Source of the DNA: Epiperipatus broadwayi
Taxonomy: Eukaryota; Onychophora; Udeonychophora; Euonychophora; Peripatidae
Direction of reading: 5' to 3'
Assembly (NCBI GenBank): GCA_028023455.1
Contig: JAQFVV010012418.1
Location: forward strand, 11,014,563-11,078,562
Length of the DNA: 64,000 nucleotides
Position 1 is the first letter of the stretch. The number at the start of each line of letters is the position of its first letter. This document shows, piece after piece, positions 23,877 through 36,091 of the stretch. Position numbers and translations under genes: made by a program. The notes beneath the pieces are model-generated. The model did no database searches and had not been told where the DNA came from. It saw only the letters and a list, made by a program, of their open reading frames with translations.

Positions 23877-24170
23877 TTGCCCTGTGTGTTTTCTGGTGTG
23901 ATCATGAGAAACACAAACCAGAAAGTTTGTTCAGAAACCAGTTATTTGAAAAATGAAAAGATCTATATAGAACAAATTCTTGTGAAAAATGGACATCCAT
24001 CAGCTGTTATTAAGAAAACTTTAAATAGACAATCTATCTCTAATACAATAACATATGCAAAACCTCTTATATCAGTTAAATATTTAAACCATATAATCTT
24101 GGTACTGACAAAAACATTAAAAAATATTAACACACGAAATAAGATTAAAATATTTTACAAAAAAAAGTAA
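23877..24170 (+). pseudogene. Penelope-like fragment, plus strand, inverted to its neighbour
   Basis: The open frame gives SYLKNEKIYIEQILVKNGHP followed by SAVIKKTLNRQ, the post-RT segment of PLE proteins (compare an NGYP block). The DNA around CTATATAGAACAAATTCTTG (23963) is the same sequence found in reverse complement near 23815-23845. Two PLE fragments therefore diverge from a point near 23870. No GIY-YIG domain follows in frame. Confidence 0.55.
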
Positions 24171-24494
24171 AAAAAGTAAATTATTTAGTAACTATTATCC
24201 ATTAAAGTTTATGAATATTATAAATCCAATTTATCTATGTGCATCTTTTCTGTAAATTCCATTAATAGAAATATTTTGTGAATAGAATCATTATTTTTAT
24301 TCTTTCAAAATTTTACTCTATAATGCATAATTAGTTTACTACAGTTATATTTCCCAAAATTATTTGATAACCTAGTCAATATCCTTTTCAATGATGTTGA
24401 TACACTTATGGTATGGGGTTTCATTTTAAATAAGCAATAACAATATATATCATTAAATATCATATAATCACCAGTTTTTATGATTGCCCATGCT
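24171..24494. other. AT-rich spacer with no supported feature
   Basis: Spacer between PLE fragments and the family-A ribozyme repeats; nothing recognisable. Confidence 0.5.
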
Positions 24495-25375
24495 GTTAAA
24501 ACAGGCAAAACTCACTATCCAATAGTACCACTCAATGCAAGCCAGAGTAATCAATAGATGCAAGAAGGTTTGTGGATAAAATTCCTATGTAATGCCTACT
24601 CATTCAATATCCCCAGAGTAGTGTCTAGCTTGTGGCTTTCATCAGTGAAGAACCTTGGGTCTGACAGCACTGCACCTAGATCTTAGAAACTAATGTAACT
24701 CTTCAGCAGCTACCATTTATCTCTACTTAACTACAAAACTATGAGATCCTAAGATCTAGGTACAGTGCTCTCAGATCCAAGGCTCCTCACTGATGAAAGC
24801 CACAAGGTAGAAAATAGTCTGGAAATATTGGATGAGTAGGTACTAGATAGGAATTTTAAGTACAGACTTTCTTGCATCCATTGATTATTCTCTCTTGCAC
24901 TGAGTGGTACTACTGTATGGAGAGTTTTGCCTGTTTTAACAGCTTGAAAAAACATATGAAATGGTGATCATGTGATGTTTAGAGGTTTAATACCAATCCT
25001 GCCTAAAAGTATAGTTGGTTATTAAAAAACCAAAGACATCAAAATGTATGGGTACTGAACTGAGTTGAGACTTATATGATTATATGAGCTTGGATTGAAA
25101 ATATTGTTTTCAATTTTTGACTCATAGTTTTGTTGTTAAGTAGAGAAAAAACGTGGCTGTTAAGGGTTGAATTAGACTCTAAGATATATGTACAGTTCTC
25201 TCAGATCCAAGTCTTCTCACTGATGTAGGCCACAAGCTGCAGATGATGGATGAATAGGCACTGGATAGGGATTTTATGCACAAACCTTCTTGCATCCATT
25301 GATTACTCTGGTTTGCATTGAGTGGTGCTACTATATGGAGAGTTTTGCCTATTTTAAGATTGTTTATCACAATTT
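24495..25375. mobile_element. Family-A hammerhead repeats: inverted pair plus tandem copy
   Basis: 24495-24748 is a minus-oriented unit; 24749-25170 is a plus-oriented unit meeting it head to head at GATCCTAAGATCT-like sequence. 25171-25375 starts a second plus unit in tandem. Each unit shows the ribozyme region, then ATTGGATGAGTAGG, then GCATCCATTGATTA, then GTTTTGCCTGTTTTAA. The plus unit continues with ACCAAAGACATCAAAATGTA. Ribozyme cores are damaged in all three: GACAC at 24630, GAAAATAGTC at 24810, and a lost core at 25220. There is no ORF. It lies next to PLE fragments. Confidence 0.7.
24784..24825 (+). ncRNA. Degenerate family-A hammerhead
   Basis: TCCTCA, CTGATGA, a short stem II region, GAAA, then AATAGTC and TGGAAA. 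The helix III palindrome and part of helix I are lost, so activity is doubtful. Confidence 0.5.
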
Positions 25376-26972
25376 TGCGTCAATTCTGAGAATAATACAA
25401 GTTTCCAAGCCAATTAGATTCCAGTTGTTTACCTTTTTAAGATATTATTCCATTTTGATTTGCCAAAAGATTATATTTGTAAAAATAGCAAAAACATGAC
25501 CATTCAATTAAATCTGAAATTCAGATGTGTATTTAATTAAATATTCAAGTAAACTGTAGACAAAAAGCAAAATCCAATCTATTTGGTGTAACAATTTTTT
25601 GAAGAATCAAACATCTTTCATTATATTTTAAAAAATTTCCAGATGAAAATGAGAATTTATCCAATTTAAAATTTTATCAGTGTTATAAGGTAAGCAATTA
25701 ATTATTATGCTATTATTTATTAATATTTCATGATGATGATCACAAAGACTTGCCTCTGCCTTTGAACACAAATGCTTAATGGTTCCTCTAGTTGGGTATG
25801 GCAAGCATCCCAAGATAAAACCTCAAATTTCTTTAAGCACTCTCTTTCATACTGTATAACACCTGACTGAAAAATGAGGTAGATTCGAACTCTTATTTTA
25901 CTCAATTACAGCTTGTCTGCGAATTCAGGAAGCTGTTACTTAGTGGTCATTTTTATTCAAACGATAGAATCATTTCTTCTTGCTCTGTAGTGGCAAAATC
26001 AGCCTTTTTATTTTCTATTTTATATAAACAAAACATTTTCAATAACATTGTTTTAAATTACAATTATTTACCTTTATTTTGGAACTAAATAATATATTCA
26101 CTCTTTACATATCAAAATAAATAAAATTTAACTTTTCAATTTACCATTCTCGTAATGTTATACAATTACCTATAATATCCCTATAGTTTTATAAATTTTT
26201 TTCAACATATTAAAGATTATTTTATTCCAACTACAAACACCCACAAACACATTCACGCTCATTTAAATATTATACGTAGGTTATGTTTGTTTACAAATGA
26301 TTTAAATCAGATATAAATCACTAAAATTATTACGATAAATTTCTTTACATTAATAAGAGATATTTGATAATAAAATTTTCTTCCGTGTAGTGTAGGATTA
26401 TTATCTTAACTTTGTTAATGAATATTTCCTGTAAATTTTGAATTTAATCGCGATTTTAAAATTCAGATATATCGTTTATAGACTGTTTTAAAATATGTTC
26501 GCCATATTGGATCTCCCTAGCAACACTATACAAATATATACGATATGACTTGAAAATTATATTTATTATTAAAAAATAATTTAATTTTGATTAATCTCAA
26601 TATTGATCCTGTGGGGCTACTATTACAATATATATATATAAATAAACGAGTATAGATGACCAGTCTAATTTCCAAAAAAATAATAAAAAGTAAATGAGAG
26701 AGGAGAAAGAAAGAGAGAACAAAATAACTACTTAAGAAATGCGTTTTGTACTGAAGATATAAACCAATCTGTTTGAACTACAAATACATTCATTTGCAGA
26801 ATACGCTGGTCCATTTTTCTATTATATATGATTTATTGCATTGTCTTTTCAATTTCTTCAGTAGAAAACTTTTTTTCTGAAATACTGCAACATATGACTA
26901 GTTGTAACTCTCCAATTTATTCTATTTTCTGGCATATCTTACTAAGGAACAATTGACATTGAACTTCTTTAA
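25376..26972. other. AT-rich region, one coding-like segment
   Basis: Apart from the segment at 25750-25866, nothing is recognised. 26400-26560 is slightly more complex but has no readable frame. Confidence 0.4.
25750..25866 (-). other. Coding-like segment, possible exon
   Basis: On the minus strand, an acceptor-like CTCATTTTTCAG precedes an open segment reading SGVIQYERECLKKFEVLSWD and then ACHTQLEEPLSICVQRQRQ. Amino-acid usage is balanced, unlike the low-complexity ORFs around it. No good donor is present at the other end (CAAGTCTTTG at best). The protein is not recognised; a transposon or gene remnant is possible. Confidence 0.25.
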
Positions 26973-27176
<204 letters not shown>

Positions 27177-27199
27177 TGGTTTTATAATCTTACCATAGT

Positions 27200-28830
27200 A
27201 TTACTAAAATTTTACACAGTGACTAAGTTTCACTTTCACACAATAAATTAGGTAAAATAACAGATAAATAAATACACAACTAATTTAGTTACAGTAGTTA
27301 TTGACTTGTAATGAAATGTTTTAACTTGTTAAAAGTAGAAGCAGAAACACATTGCAATCTGTCTTATACCACAGCATCTAAGTTCATCTTCTTATTTATT
27401 AAACTACCAAAGTGTTTAAACTGGTTTATATTGTGAAGTTAAATATCATTCAAGCTAAAATTGCTGATGAATTTTCTTCACTATTGGCTAATAAAAAACC
27501 TGGGTTTTGAATACTAATTAATAATTATATGTTACATTCTAAACATTGAATACATTCTGGAAAAATAGCACAATCATCAGCACAAAGTGAATCCAGAATC
27601 CAAGAAACAGAATTCTTGTTTTTATTTTTACTGGCTTTAAATTAAAAATTCTGCCATCAAACTTGAATTTTATCTTGATCCCTGTTAGATTAAGTCACTT
27701 ATAAACATTTCTAAAAGCACACTGTTATAATAATTGAAAACAATGTTGGAGAAAAGTGAAACCTTGTTAAGGTTCAGTTTTCATTTGAAATGTCTTGTAA
27801 ATTTTCAGCCTGCAGTAAGCTGTTCAATATAAATGAAATTTAGTAAACCAATTAATTTTAAAACAATAACATAGAGCTGTCCTAAATCAAATGTCTTGAT
27901 CAAATCAATGAAAGTTATATATAAATCACTTCTTTGTTTCTGACATATTTTTAGCATGTGCATGGGAACAAACACCATGTCTGTAGCACTTCTTGATTCC
28001 ATATTGACTCTTTGATAAACATTTATTTATAACTGGATGCCACCTATTCAACAAAATTCTTGGAGTACATTTGCTGTAATGGACATTAATGATATTCCTT
28101 GATAATTACTACAATTTTGTTTATTTTTCTTGTTTTATAAAAGTATACATAATATCTGGTGGAATAACTTCATGGATCTATATATTTCTAAATTATTCAA
28201 TATTTTTGAAACTAATATATCACAATAATAATTTAAACTTTCCAGGTATTTCGTCTTGACCTGCAATCCTTCCATTTCTTGGATTGCAAAGAGAGATTTT
28301 GATTTCTCTAAGTTGGATATCTTTACTCAAATCTACATGTATAGATAAAATAGATACATTATTAAAATTTGTCATCTCAATTCTTATATCATTATTGAAA
28401 AGATAATCAAACTCCTTTTTACACTTGTTCAAACTATTATTGTCATCATATGAGAATGCAATAGAATTTTGATGCTGTTTCTCAGGACCATATGTTGCTT
28501 TCAAGGAAGCACTGAAAAGATGTAGAATAATCACAATCAATGAATGTCTGTACTTTCTTTACAATTTTAATCTGTCTTCTCAGTAATTGAACTTCTAACT
28601 TCAGAATATTATATTTATTATGAATTTTCATAAATAATTTTTTTTTTCTGTCAGGCAAAAAATGCCATAATTTTTTCTTAATCAAATCACTAATAATAAA
28701 ATAATTGTCAGAAAATGAATCAATATTCTTTTTGTTAGTGAACCTGAGAATTGATTTATTAGTATCCATAACAGAACCTCTTATTGCTGGTTTAATTCTT
28801 GAGGATGTTGGCTAAAAAATTGAAAAAAGA
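27200..28830 (-). mobile_element. Degenerate APE-type LINE, RT region
   Basis: Minus-strand pieces in order: 28482-28769, the linker ending in a SLKATYGPEKQH-like junction; 28220-28540, with LKATYGPEKQHQNSI and NGRIAGQDEIPGKF (the NGKAPGPDGIPAE block). Then CTPRILLNRWHPVINK (about 28010-28090) and SATDMVFVPMHMLKICQKQ with DLYITFIDLIKTFD (27805-28002), the latter matching the conserved LYIAFIDLTKAFD palm motif. A degraded QGF-LF motif and DGRIFNL-like block follow down to about 27640. Stops and frameshifts abound, so it is inactive. It differs from the 13.2-16.2 kb LINE in its palm sequence, so two LINE lineages are present. Confidence 0.75.
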
Positions 28831-29376
28831 GTTATAATCAGAATTGCTTTGTGTGTAGTTAAAGTATGAAAATATTTCTTATATACCATGTAATTACATT
28901 GTCACTATTTTATAGGAAAATTAGCTATAGCATCCAGTGACTGAAGAAAAAAAATGCGATTGCATAAGAAGTAGTCAATGGATCATCATCCTGTCCTACA
29001 AATTAGCAGAAGCTCTTAGTCATGCACTGTTTATTTACAGTTACCTTCTATATAAGAAAGTTATTTCACTATTTATTATCTGTGGATCTCATTAGTAGAT
29101 TAAGCATAGTACTCAGAATAAATTATGCTCATCTCAGTCTGAGAATAAATAAAATTCTGTTGACAAATGTATTAGGAATGGACTGGTGCTAATGTTTAAA
29201 GCTTATTATTGCCAACATTGTTCATATTCAGAATAAATTTAATATATCAGCCAAATTTCACTTTCAATAACTATATTTTAATAATCAATATAAAGTTATT
29301 AATTTGTAAATATAAAATTTCCATAACTTAATGTATAGGTATTTAAGTCAGAATTTCTTCAGGCTATGAATAACTA
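28831..29376. other. Spacer with no supported feature
   Basis: AT-rich sequence between the LINE and a PLE fragment; nothing recognisable. Confidence 0.45.
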
Positions 29377-30270
29377 AGTTTGTTGATAATGAATCAAGAA
29401 AGCTATGAGGATGAGACTATACTCTGTGCAGACAAAGAAATTATAACTCAAATTCAGCAAAAATTAGCACAGAAGTTTTCCTTAATTTGGATAATAGAGA
29501 AAGAAGACAAAAATCAAAATATAAAAATTCTCCATTTAAATATTCAAAGGCAGAATAATATTTTGAACTGCAAAAAGGCTCTAAATCCTGTGAATAATAG
29601 AGGAATCATCTGTCCTAGATTGTTAACTCTCATGACCCATAAATATGCAGGTCTGAAATATTTTTTCCACAGAAATTTAAAACTATGCAAATTTGAAGCA
29701 GATCAGAGAAGTAATATAGATGCATACACCAAAGTTCTAAGAAATATAGGGTATAACTATGTCACAATAGAAGAAATCTACAACAAAGTCAATAATCTGG
29801 TACAAACCTTCTCCAATGAAAATGAATGGACTAGTTCCCCTTATGTTTCAAGGATTATGCAGAAATTAAGGAACATATGTGCAGGTAAATATAAAATAAA
29901 TTTATGGTTGACTCATTTATTAAACAAGCTGTTGGACAATTCTAAAGACAAATAACTAGGAAGGTTGCACATGGAAATAATCTATAAAATAAGATGCAAA
30001 AATAATTTCTCAAATGGATATTATGGGAAAAGGGTGAACCTGTCCACAAGGCAGACACTACACAACTACTTATATAAAAAAATCAAAAAGAAGCAACAAA
30101 TACTCTTCAATATTTTTGGAACTTGAGATACAGTCAGGCCATGAGTTTGATCACTTTAAAGCAGATATTGTAGAAACTGAGAGACAACAAAAAAGAAAAG
30201 TTTAAGAAGACATAGAACATAGCTAAAGACATGTACACATTCATTAAAACATAAGCTGGCATGATAAAAA
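29377..30270 (+). pseudogene. Penelope-like element: RT end, linker and GIY-YIG remnant
   Basis: 29380-29955 is open for 191 residues. SYEDETILCADKEI stands where PLE RTs have the YVDDT catalytic box (altered here). LTLMTHKYAGLKYFFHRN, KLCKFEADQRSNI and AYTKVLRNIGY form the post-RT block, which is shared with the fragments at 36420 and 32100. After the stop, a shifted frame gives IIYKIRCKN (the GIY start), then YYGKRVNLSTRQ (the YIG block) and SGHEFDHFKADIVETE with RQQKRKV (the GIY-YIG C-terminal half). The N-terminal RT half is missing. The open length suggests fairly recent decay. Confidence 0.75.
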
Positions 30271-30801
30271 TGGTCTCTATAACAACATTTACATAGATCT
30301 GGCTAAAAACAATAAATTAAATTTTATAAAATGCCGGCAAATAATAAACAACTTCAGATATCAAATTGTTGGCCAAACTGATGATTAATAAAGCTATGGT
30401 TATGTTATTCAAAAATATCAAAAGCACTAAGCTAGTATAAAGAGATTTCAACCAATGTAAGCCTATTCTGTTAAAATGTTTAAACATTGATTAAGTTATT
30501 ACAATATAATGCCATATAACATTTACCAAAACTATTTTAAATAATAATTGAACTGCCCACTAGCTGCCATGTACAATTACTTTTTACACAATAGATAGAT
30601 CATGGACCAGTTCTTACCACATTTCAGATCTTTTTCTTTAGAGTTATCTAGAATAATAACCGTCAGAAAATAAACTTAAATCGGCCTACATATTTTAATG
30701 TAGATTGATTTTTAAATTAAGTTTATAGAGCAGAGATATCTCCACCCATATCTAAAACTGTACAATAAATAAATATGTCTTATATGTCAATGTTAAGTTA
30801 T

Positions 30802-30851
<50 letters not shown>

Positions 30852-30989
30852 AAATTAGGTATTTTCCTTAGATTGTTATATTGAACAGAAATAAAATTTT
30901 ATTTTTGTAAACAGAAATAATCTTTGCATTTGATCTTGCCAGGAAACTATCAATTATTTCTAATAAGAATACTAAAGTCTCCACACAGT
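30271..30989. other. Spacer with (TA)n at about 30804-30848
   Basis: AT-rich, with a long TA run before the family-A ribozyme repeat. No other feature seen. Confidence 0.5.
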
Positions 30990-31440
30990 AGTAAATAGTG
31001 ATTTTATGCACAAATTTTCCTGCATCAATTGATTACAAAGGCTTGCACTTGGTGGAACTACTGTATGGAATTTGTTACTTTTATTAACAACACGTGTAAG
31101 CATATAAAATGGTTATCATGTGAGGTTTTGATGATTTTATACCTTTTTGAAAAACCAAAGACATCAAAATGTATAGATACTAAATTGAGTTCAGATCTAT
31201 ATGACTATACAAGTGAATAATCTTGGGTTGTAAACATTATGGTGTTTTCACCTTGGTCTCCTAGTTTTAGTTAAACAAATGGACAAACTGTGACTGCTGA
31301 AGGATTGCATTTTATCTTAAGATCTTGGTGCAGTACTCTCAAATTCAAGGTCCTCCCTGATGAAAGCCACAAGCTAGAAACTAGTTTGAGGATATTGAAT
31401 AAATAGGTACTAAATAGGGATTTTAGTTCACAAATACTGC
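30990..31440 (+). mobile_element. Family-A hammerhead repeat, about one unit
   Basis: It starts inside one unit (TTGATTACAAAGGCTTGCAC) and runs through ACCAAAGACATCAAAATGTA and the GAGTTCAGATCTATATGACT block. It reaches the next ribozyme at 31351 and then repeats the ATTGAATAAATAGG and GGGATTTTA segment. This is a circularly permuted unit as expected of a tandem or circular template. It lies between a plus PLE fragment and a minus PLE fragment. Confidence 0.7.
31351..31392 (+). ncRNA. Hammerhead ribozyme, family A
   Basis: TCCTCC, CTGATGA, AAGCCACAAGCTA (stem II region), GAAA, palindromic ACTAGT, cleavage base T, TGAGGA. Helix I pairs at five of six positions. All core residues are present; stem II is weak (about three pairs). 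Probably marginal activity. Confidence 0.6.
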
Positions 31441-31539
31441 ATTCATTCTTTATGAAGGTTTATAGTATATTCATTATAAAATGTAAATGAGTCAATTTAT
31501 ATAATTCACTTAAAAGAGGGTTTCAGGCCTCTTTCTTAT

Positions 31540-32213
31540 TTATTGTGTGTGTATTATTGTCAAATGTACCAAGCCTCTTTGACTTTGCATTTTTAATAAT
31601 TTCTTTCAGAATGGATGCTAGCTACAGTAGGTTTGAAGATGTGGCTTTGTTTGGTTTTGTGCTCTAAAATATAGATCTAACCTCTGCATTGTTTTTTACC
31701 TTATTAAAATGATACCTGTTTTGGAATAATCTTTTTAAAAGGTTGTTTTGGGATTCACATAATTAAACAGCATTACAATTTGTGGTATTGCATGTGATAT
31801 TATATACAACCTGGTGAGCCTGCTCTGGTGGTAACATTTTTAGTATTGTTTATTAAGTAGTTCAGGATGGGAGAAATGCAAAAGTTTGTTTTATATGTTT
31901 TTAAACAAATTTTGCTTATGTTTATAGTTTACCAGGTACATAAGAAAGTAAAATGTGGAATTTATTTTCTGTTAGCATGGGTCTATTTCTAATTTTGAAT
32001 TAAAATATTTTAGCCATTTTAATGGGTACCCTATGTTTGTACCTGATGTTGCATAAATCCTTGATAAATGTGTGTACATTGGTTGGATTCAAACTTGTAT
32101 AGATTGTAATTTTGGTGAAGAAATGCTTTGAAACTTGCAAATTTATAGAAAATTTTTATCAAAAAGAAAAAGTTTTCATCAGCATTAGAACTGCAAAACA
32201 CAAACAAAAACAA
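31540..32213 (-). pseudogene. Penelope-like element, C-terminal half (minus)
   Basis: The minus strand reads KFASFKAFLHQNYNLYKFES at 32090-32150, equivalent to KFAGLTLFLFRNYYLHKFEA in the plus copy at 36430. Further along, PGCIYNITCNTTNCNA (about 31790) matches the GIY-YIG start PQAVYNIACSHNECKA of that copy. A KCKVKEAWYI-like end lies near 31570. Multiple frame changes show it is dead. Its 3' end abuts a family-A hammerhead repeat. Confidence 0.7.
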
Positions 32214-33480
32214 TCACCATAGGTAATGAACAAATTTACAAAAAGTAATTCCACTTTTTTCCAAGCATCCTAATTCTAACAAAATTACAAATGTTTGACA
32301 TTCTTATATCATAAATAAACAATCTTTTGTCCATGCTTTCAATGATTAACAGAAAAAAATCATTTGTAAATTCAAATCATAGTGTCTATAGCTCAAATAT
32401 CTGGATTTTCTGATTTTAAAACACTTGTAACTCTTTCTGTTTGTTCTTTTTTTTTTCAAAGAGAGTGACAAAAGGAAATTTTCATACTATAATCTATTTT
32501 TAAGTAGAACTCAATATCTTTTTTCATATCAGTAATTTATAATATTTAATAAATTTCTTTATTATATTACAATCACTATCATTAGAATTTTTACTTTTTA
32601 GTTTATTACTTGATCTTCATCTTTATTATAGAACGGAGAAAATATACATCACTGTTCATTAGTAAACTTGGAAAATTATAAGATATCTGCTCTTTTGCCT
32701 ATATAAATTCAGTTTATAATATGTGTAACATCCTAAGACATGTTGTTTCATAAATGGGTTTATATTGTTAAAATTACTTATTTTATAGGTCACAAAATTG
32801 TGTATTCTCATTAAAATCATTATATATATGTATTACAACTATCTTCGATTTTTTAAATTTATTTATTATATAATTTAAACGAGCCAAATTATGTATATAC
32901 AGGTACACAAGCAGAGGTGAAAATACGGGAAAATACAGTCAATATTTTACATAATAATCATACTAACAGTCAGACTGAATATTGTCTATAAATATACAGC
33001 ATGCAGCCATCTTTTAGGACAATTACATCTGCTCTTTGCCTACTAAAAGCAAAATACTTTTCCTGTGAATACTTTAACTTACACTATGTTAGCATCCTGA
33101 TGCTATCTAGTAAATTAACTGGAACATCCACAAAAGATTTTCAAGACTTTTAGTACTTGTTTGATGGGTTAGCTTAATTGAGCATAAGAAATTCACTTCA
33201 TTAGCAATCAGATATTGGATTTTTAAAACAAAACTACATAATTAACAGTATTCATTTTGACTAAATTTCCCATGGTGAGGGATTCAGAGAAAATAGAATT
33301 CAGATCATATTAACAATTAAATAACATATTTATTTACATATAACATTCCAAATTGTAACAGCATAAAGTATAACAAAACTTGAATTATTTACAAAGTTAT
33401 TTTCAACTGAATTCATTTAGTCTTAAATAAGGAACTAATAGTTTACATATTTTCTAGATTTTAACGAAGAATTGTAAGGA
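32214..33480. other. AT-rich DNA with no supported feature
   Basis: No coding segment, RNA or repeat copy recognised. Confidence 0.5.
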
Positions 33481-33534
33481 AAATATAAATCATACCCCTT
33501 TTTTCTTCAGTTTAATCTAGACTTTGATTCAGTT

Positions 33535-33780
33535 TTGGCTTATATTTGTCCTAGATTTTGCTTAAGAATTTTCTTGAGATGATCATACTTTATAATGGTG
33601 CATAAAGTTTCTAAAAGTTCTTTAATTTCTTTATTTATATTATGTAAAATCAAGAGCAGTTTTCTTGCATTAGACTCCAGTACTCTAGTGACTTATAGCT
33701 TTTTCTTCTCAGAATGGTGCATATCTTCTTTATCTAAATGTCTAGCAAAATTCTTAAATGTCAGACAGGTGGATGTCTCA
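33535..33780 (-). pseudogene. Coding-like remnant of unknown protein
   Basis: The minus strand reads NFARHLDKEDMHHSEKKKL, a stop, then VTRVLESNARKLLLILHNIN and KEIKELLETLCTIIKYDHLK, ending in a stop after LKQNLGQI. The helical, charged pattern and balanced composition exceed what random AT-rich DNA gives. The in-frame stop argues for a remnant. The family is not recognised; gag-like or host-gene origin are both possible. Confidence 0.3.
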
Positions 33781-33830
33781 GTAACAGTAGGTCAGAATTT
33801 TGGTCACATCTCAGGTTATCAATAATTTAT

Positions 33831-36085
33831 ATGAACTGCATGATGTAAGACCAAATATACAACCCTTCTGTTAATCTAGCAGGTCATGGCAGTGGTAAGA
33901 TGTCTAGAGCACATTTCTATACATTGATTGACCTACCAAACTAGAAGTCCATAATAATTAAAGACTGCAAAATTTAGCAGGCAATATCAGTGACACAGCA
34001 TCAATATCAGCAGCTGCAGAATAATTGAACTAATAACAATTTATTAACTTTTTTATCTTTGTCCAATTCTTCTCCTGATTATTTCACATGTTAATCATTT
34101 TTCCAATTATTTTTTTTAATTATCCTTCTTTCTAATTATAGTATTACTTATCTAATATGATTACTGATTTACAGTAAAAACAACATAATCCCTTTTTTAT
34201 TCATTAGATATGAGCAGTCTGGATTTCAAAGTTCACAGCAAAAATAATATTTTTCCTTAGATAACTTCCTATGCAATTAGCAAATATAAAATCTAGACAT
34301 CAGCAATCCTGCCATTAGTAAATATACAAGTTAGGATAATAACAGTAAAAAATGCAGAGCTTTTACATTAAATTGTTATCTCCTACCTAATCTTAATTAA
34401 AAGGTTTTGACCAGAGTAAATCTCTATCTTCAATGTATTCTTAATTAAAAACAAAATCCAAACAGGGCTCTTATCTATTTTCAAACATTTATTAAATTTA
34501 AGCAAATGAAAACATAAGTGTCAGCTTTTAAATTAGACTATGATCAGCAAACTAAAAGAAACTTATCACAATCAAAACCTTTTTAAAAAAATATAATGTT
34601 TTTACAATTTCCCTCTTTAATTGAGTACATCTGTGTTATGGCACATACTCTTAATATATAAAAAATAAAGTACAATTTTTTTTAAATACAGTTTTTCTTT
34701 AAAAACTTTATAAATATTACATGTTAGATTTGATTTCATGATGGTGGCCTTTGAAGCAGATAAAATATCCAGTTCAGTATATATTGAAATGAGTTATAGC
34801 ATGGTTATTCTCAGGGTTACATCATCTTATAGTACATATCCTCTTAGTTTTATTATATTTTAATGATTAATGAAAATCTTTTGCCAATATATTGTTTCTT
34901 ACTATATGAATTAATTAAGAGTATATTAATCTCTATTTAAATTAAGGCTAGCAATTTTAAATATAAAGTTGACTAATGATTTATCACAGAGTTACGTAAA
35001 ATTAAAAACTAAATGCATGGTTGTAAAATGTATTTATTAATCTTAGGAAATGATAATGTAAAATGACTTTTATGTTCATCATTTTATCCAATACCTTTGT
35101 ATTTCAGATAGCAACAATAACAATTGAAATAGAATTATTTCTATTGTAATAACTCAAATATGAACTTTATTTTGTAAATAAGTAATGATGGTACTTCTTT
35201 AATAATGACAAAAGAGAATTATTAAAAAATAACAATTGCTTTATTACACATTACAAAATAAATGCTAAAATAAATAATAATAAAAATGATGTAAAATATC
35301 TAATAAATGTTAATATTTATTTCCTAAGTTTAATTAAAACTTATGACATGAAAACTGTATTCACATATGGTGTTATAAAGACACGGATATTAAATAGAAA
35401 TATGTTGCTTATTATTTCAGAATAATCTTCAATTTAAATAATGGAAGATAATAGTTATTATCATGATAATATAATATAAACATATTATAGTTTTCCTGAA
35501 TTAGTTTGTTTCTATAACTAATCAATTATTAATTAAATTTTACTTAATAATGCTGGAGAAGCTCTACCTCTTTAAAAAAAAGCAAGTGCAATTACTGCTT
35601 GGCATGCCTAAATAATCTTCATGACATAGGTGACATAGGGTATATTTATTTCATCTCAAGATTGTTTACTGGATTCATTTTTAGGCTAAATCATTGAAAA
35701 TAATACTTTTCTAACAAAATATAACCAGATCATCTGGACACATTTTTACATATTATATAACATTTGAACAATTAATATTAATATATAAGAAAAAATGCAT
35801 AAAATATTCTTTACTTATCTAAACAAGAATGATTAACTTCATTCAACTTTGAGGTTGAAACTTAATAAATCATAAAACATATAATAATTACAATATAGAA
35901 AAGTTTTGTATATGTTTAATAGTTACTGGCATTTAGACAAAATAAACCTAAGGCAAATCACATTTAATCCTATTTAATATTACCCAGTAATAATGTTAAA
36001 TAAAAATATTACATGTCCATTTATATAATAATATCTGAGGAACTGTTATATTATTTATTACATTAATAATAATGACAAAATTTGA
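33831..36085. other. AT-rich DNA with no supported feature
   Basis: About 2.2 kb without a recognised gene, RNA or in-window repeat. Confidence 0.5.
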
Positions 36086-36091
36086 AAACAA

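Noticed and set aside
23877-24170. Possible host gene on the plus strand
   Set aside because: The NGHP block and the inverted DNA match to a neighbouring PLE fragment identify it as transposon-derived.
25870-25900. tRNA B-box-like AGTTCGAATCT on the minus strand
   Set aside because: No A box or cloverleaf arms upstream at the right distance; not a tRNA or a convincing tRNA-derived SINE.
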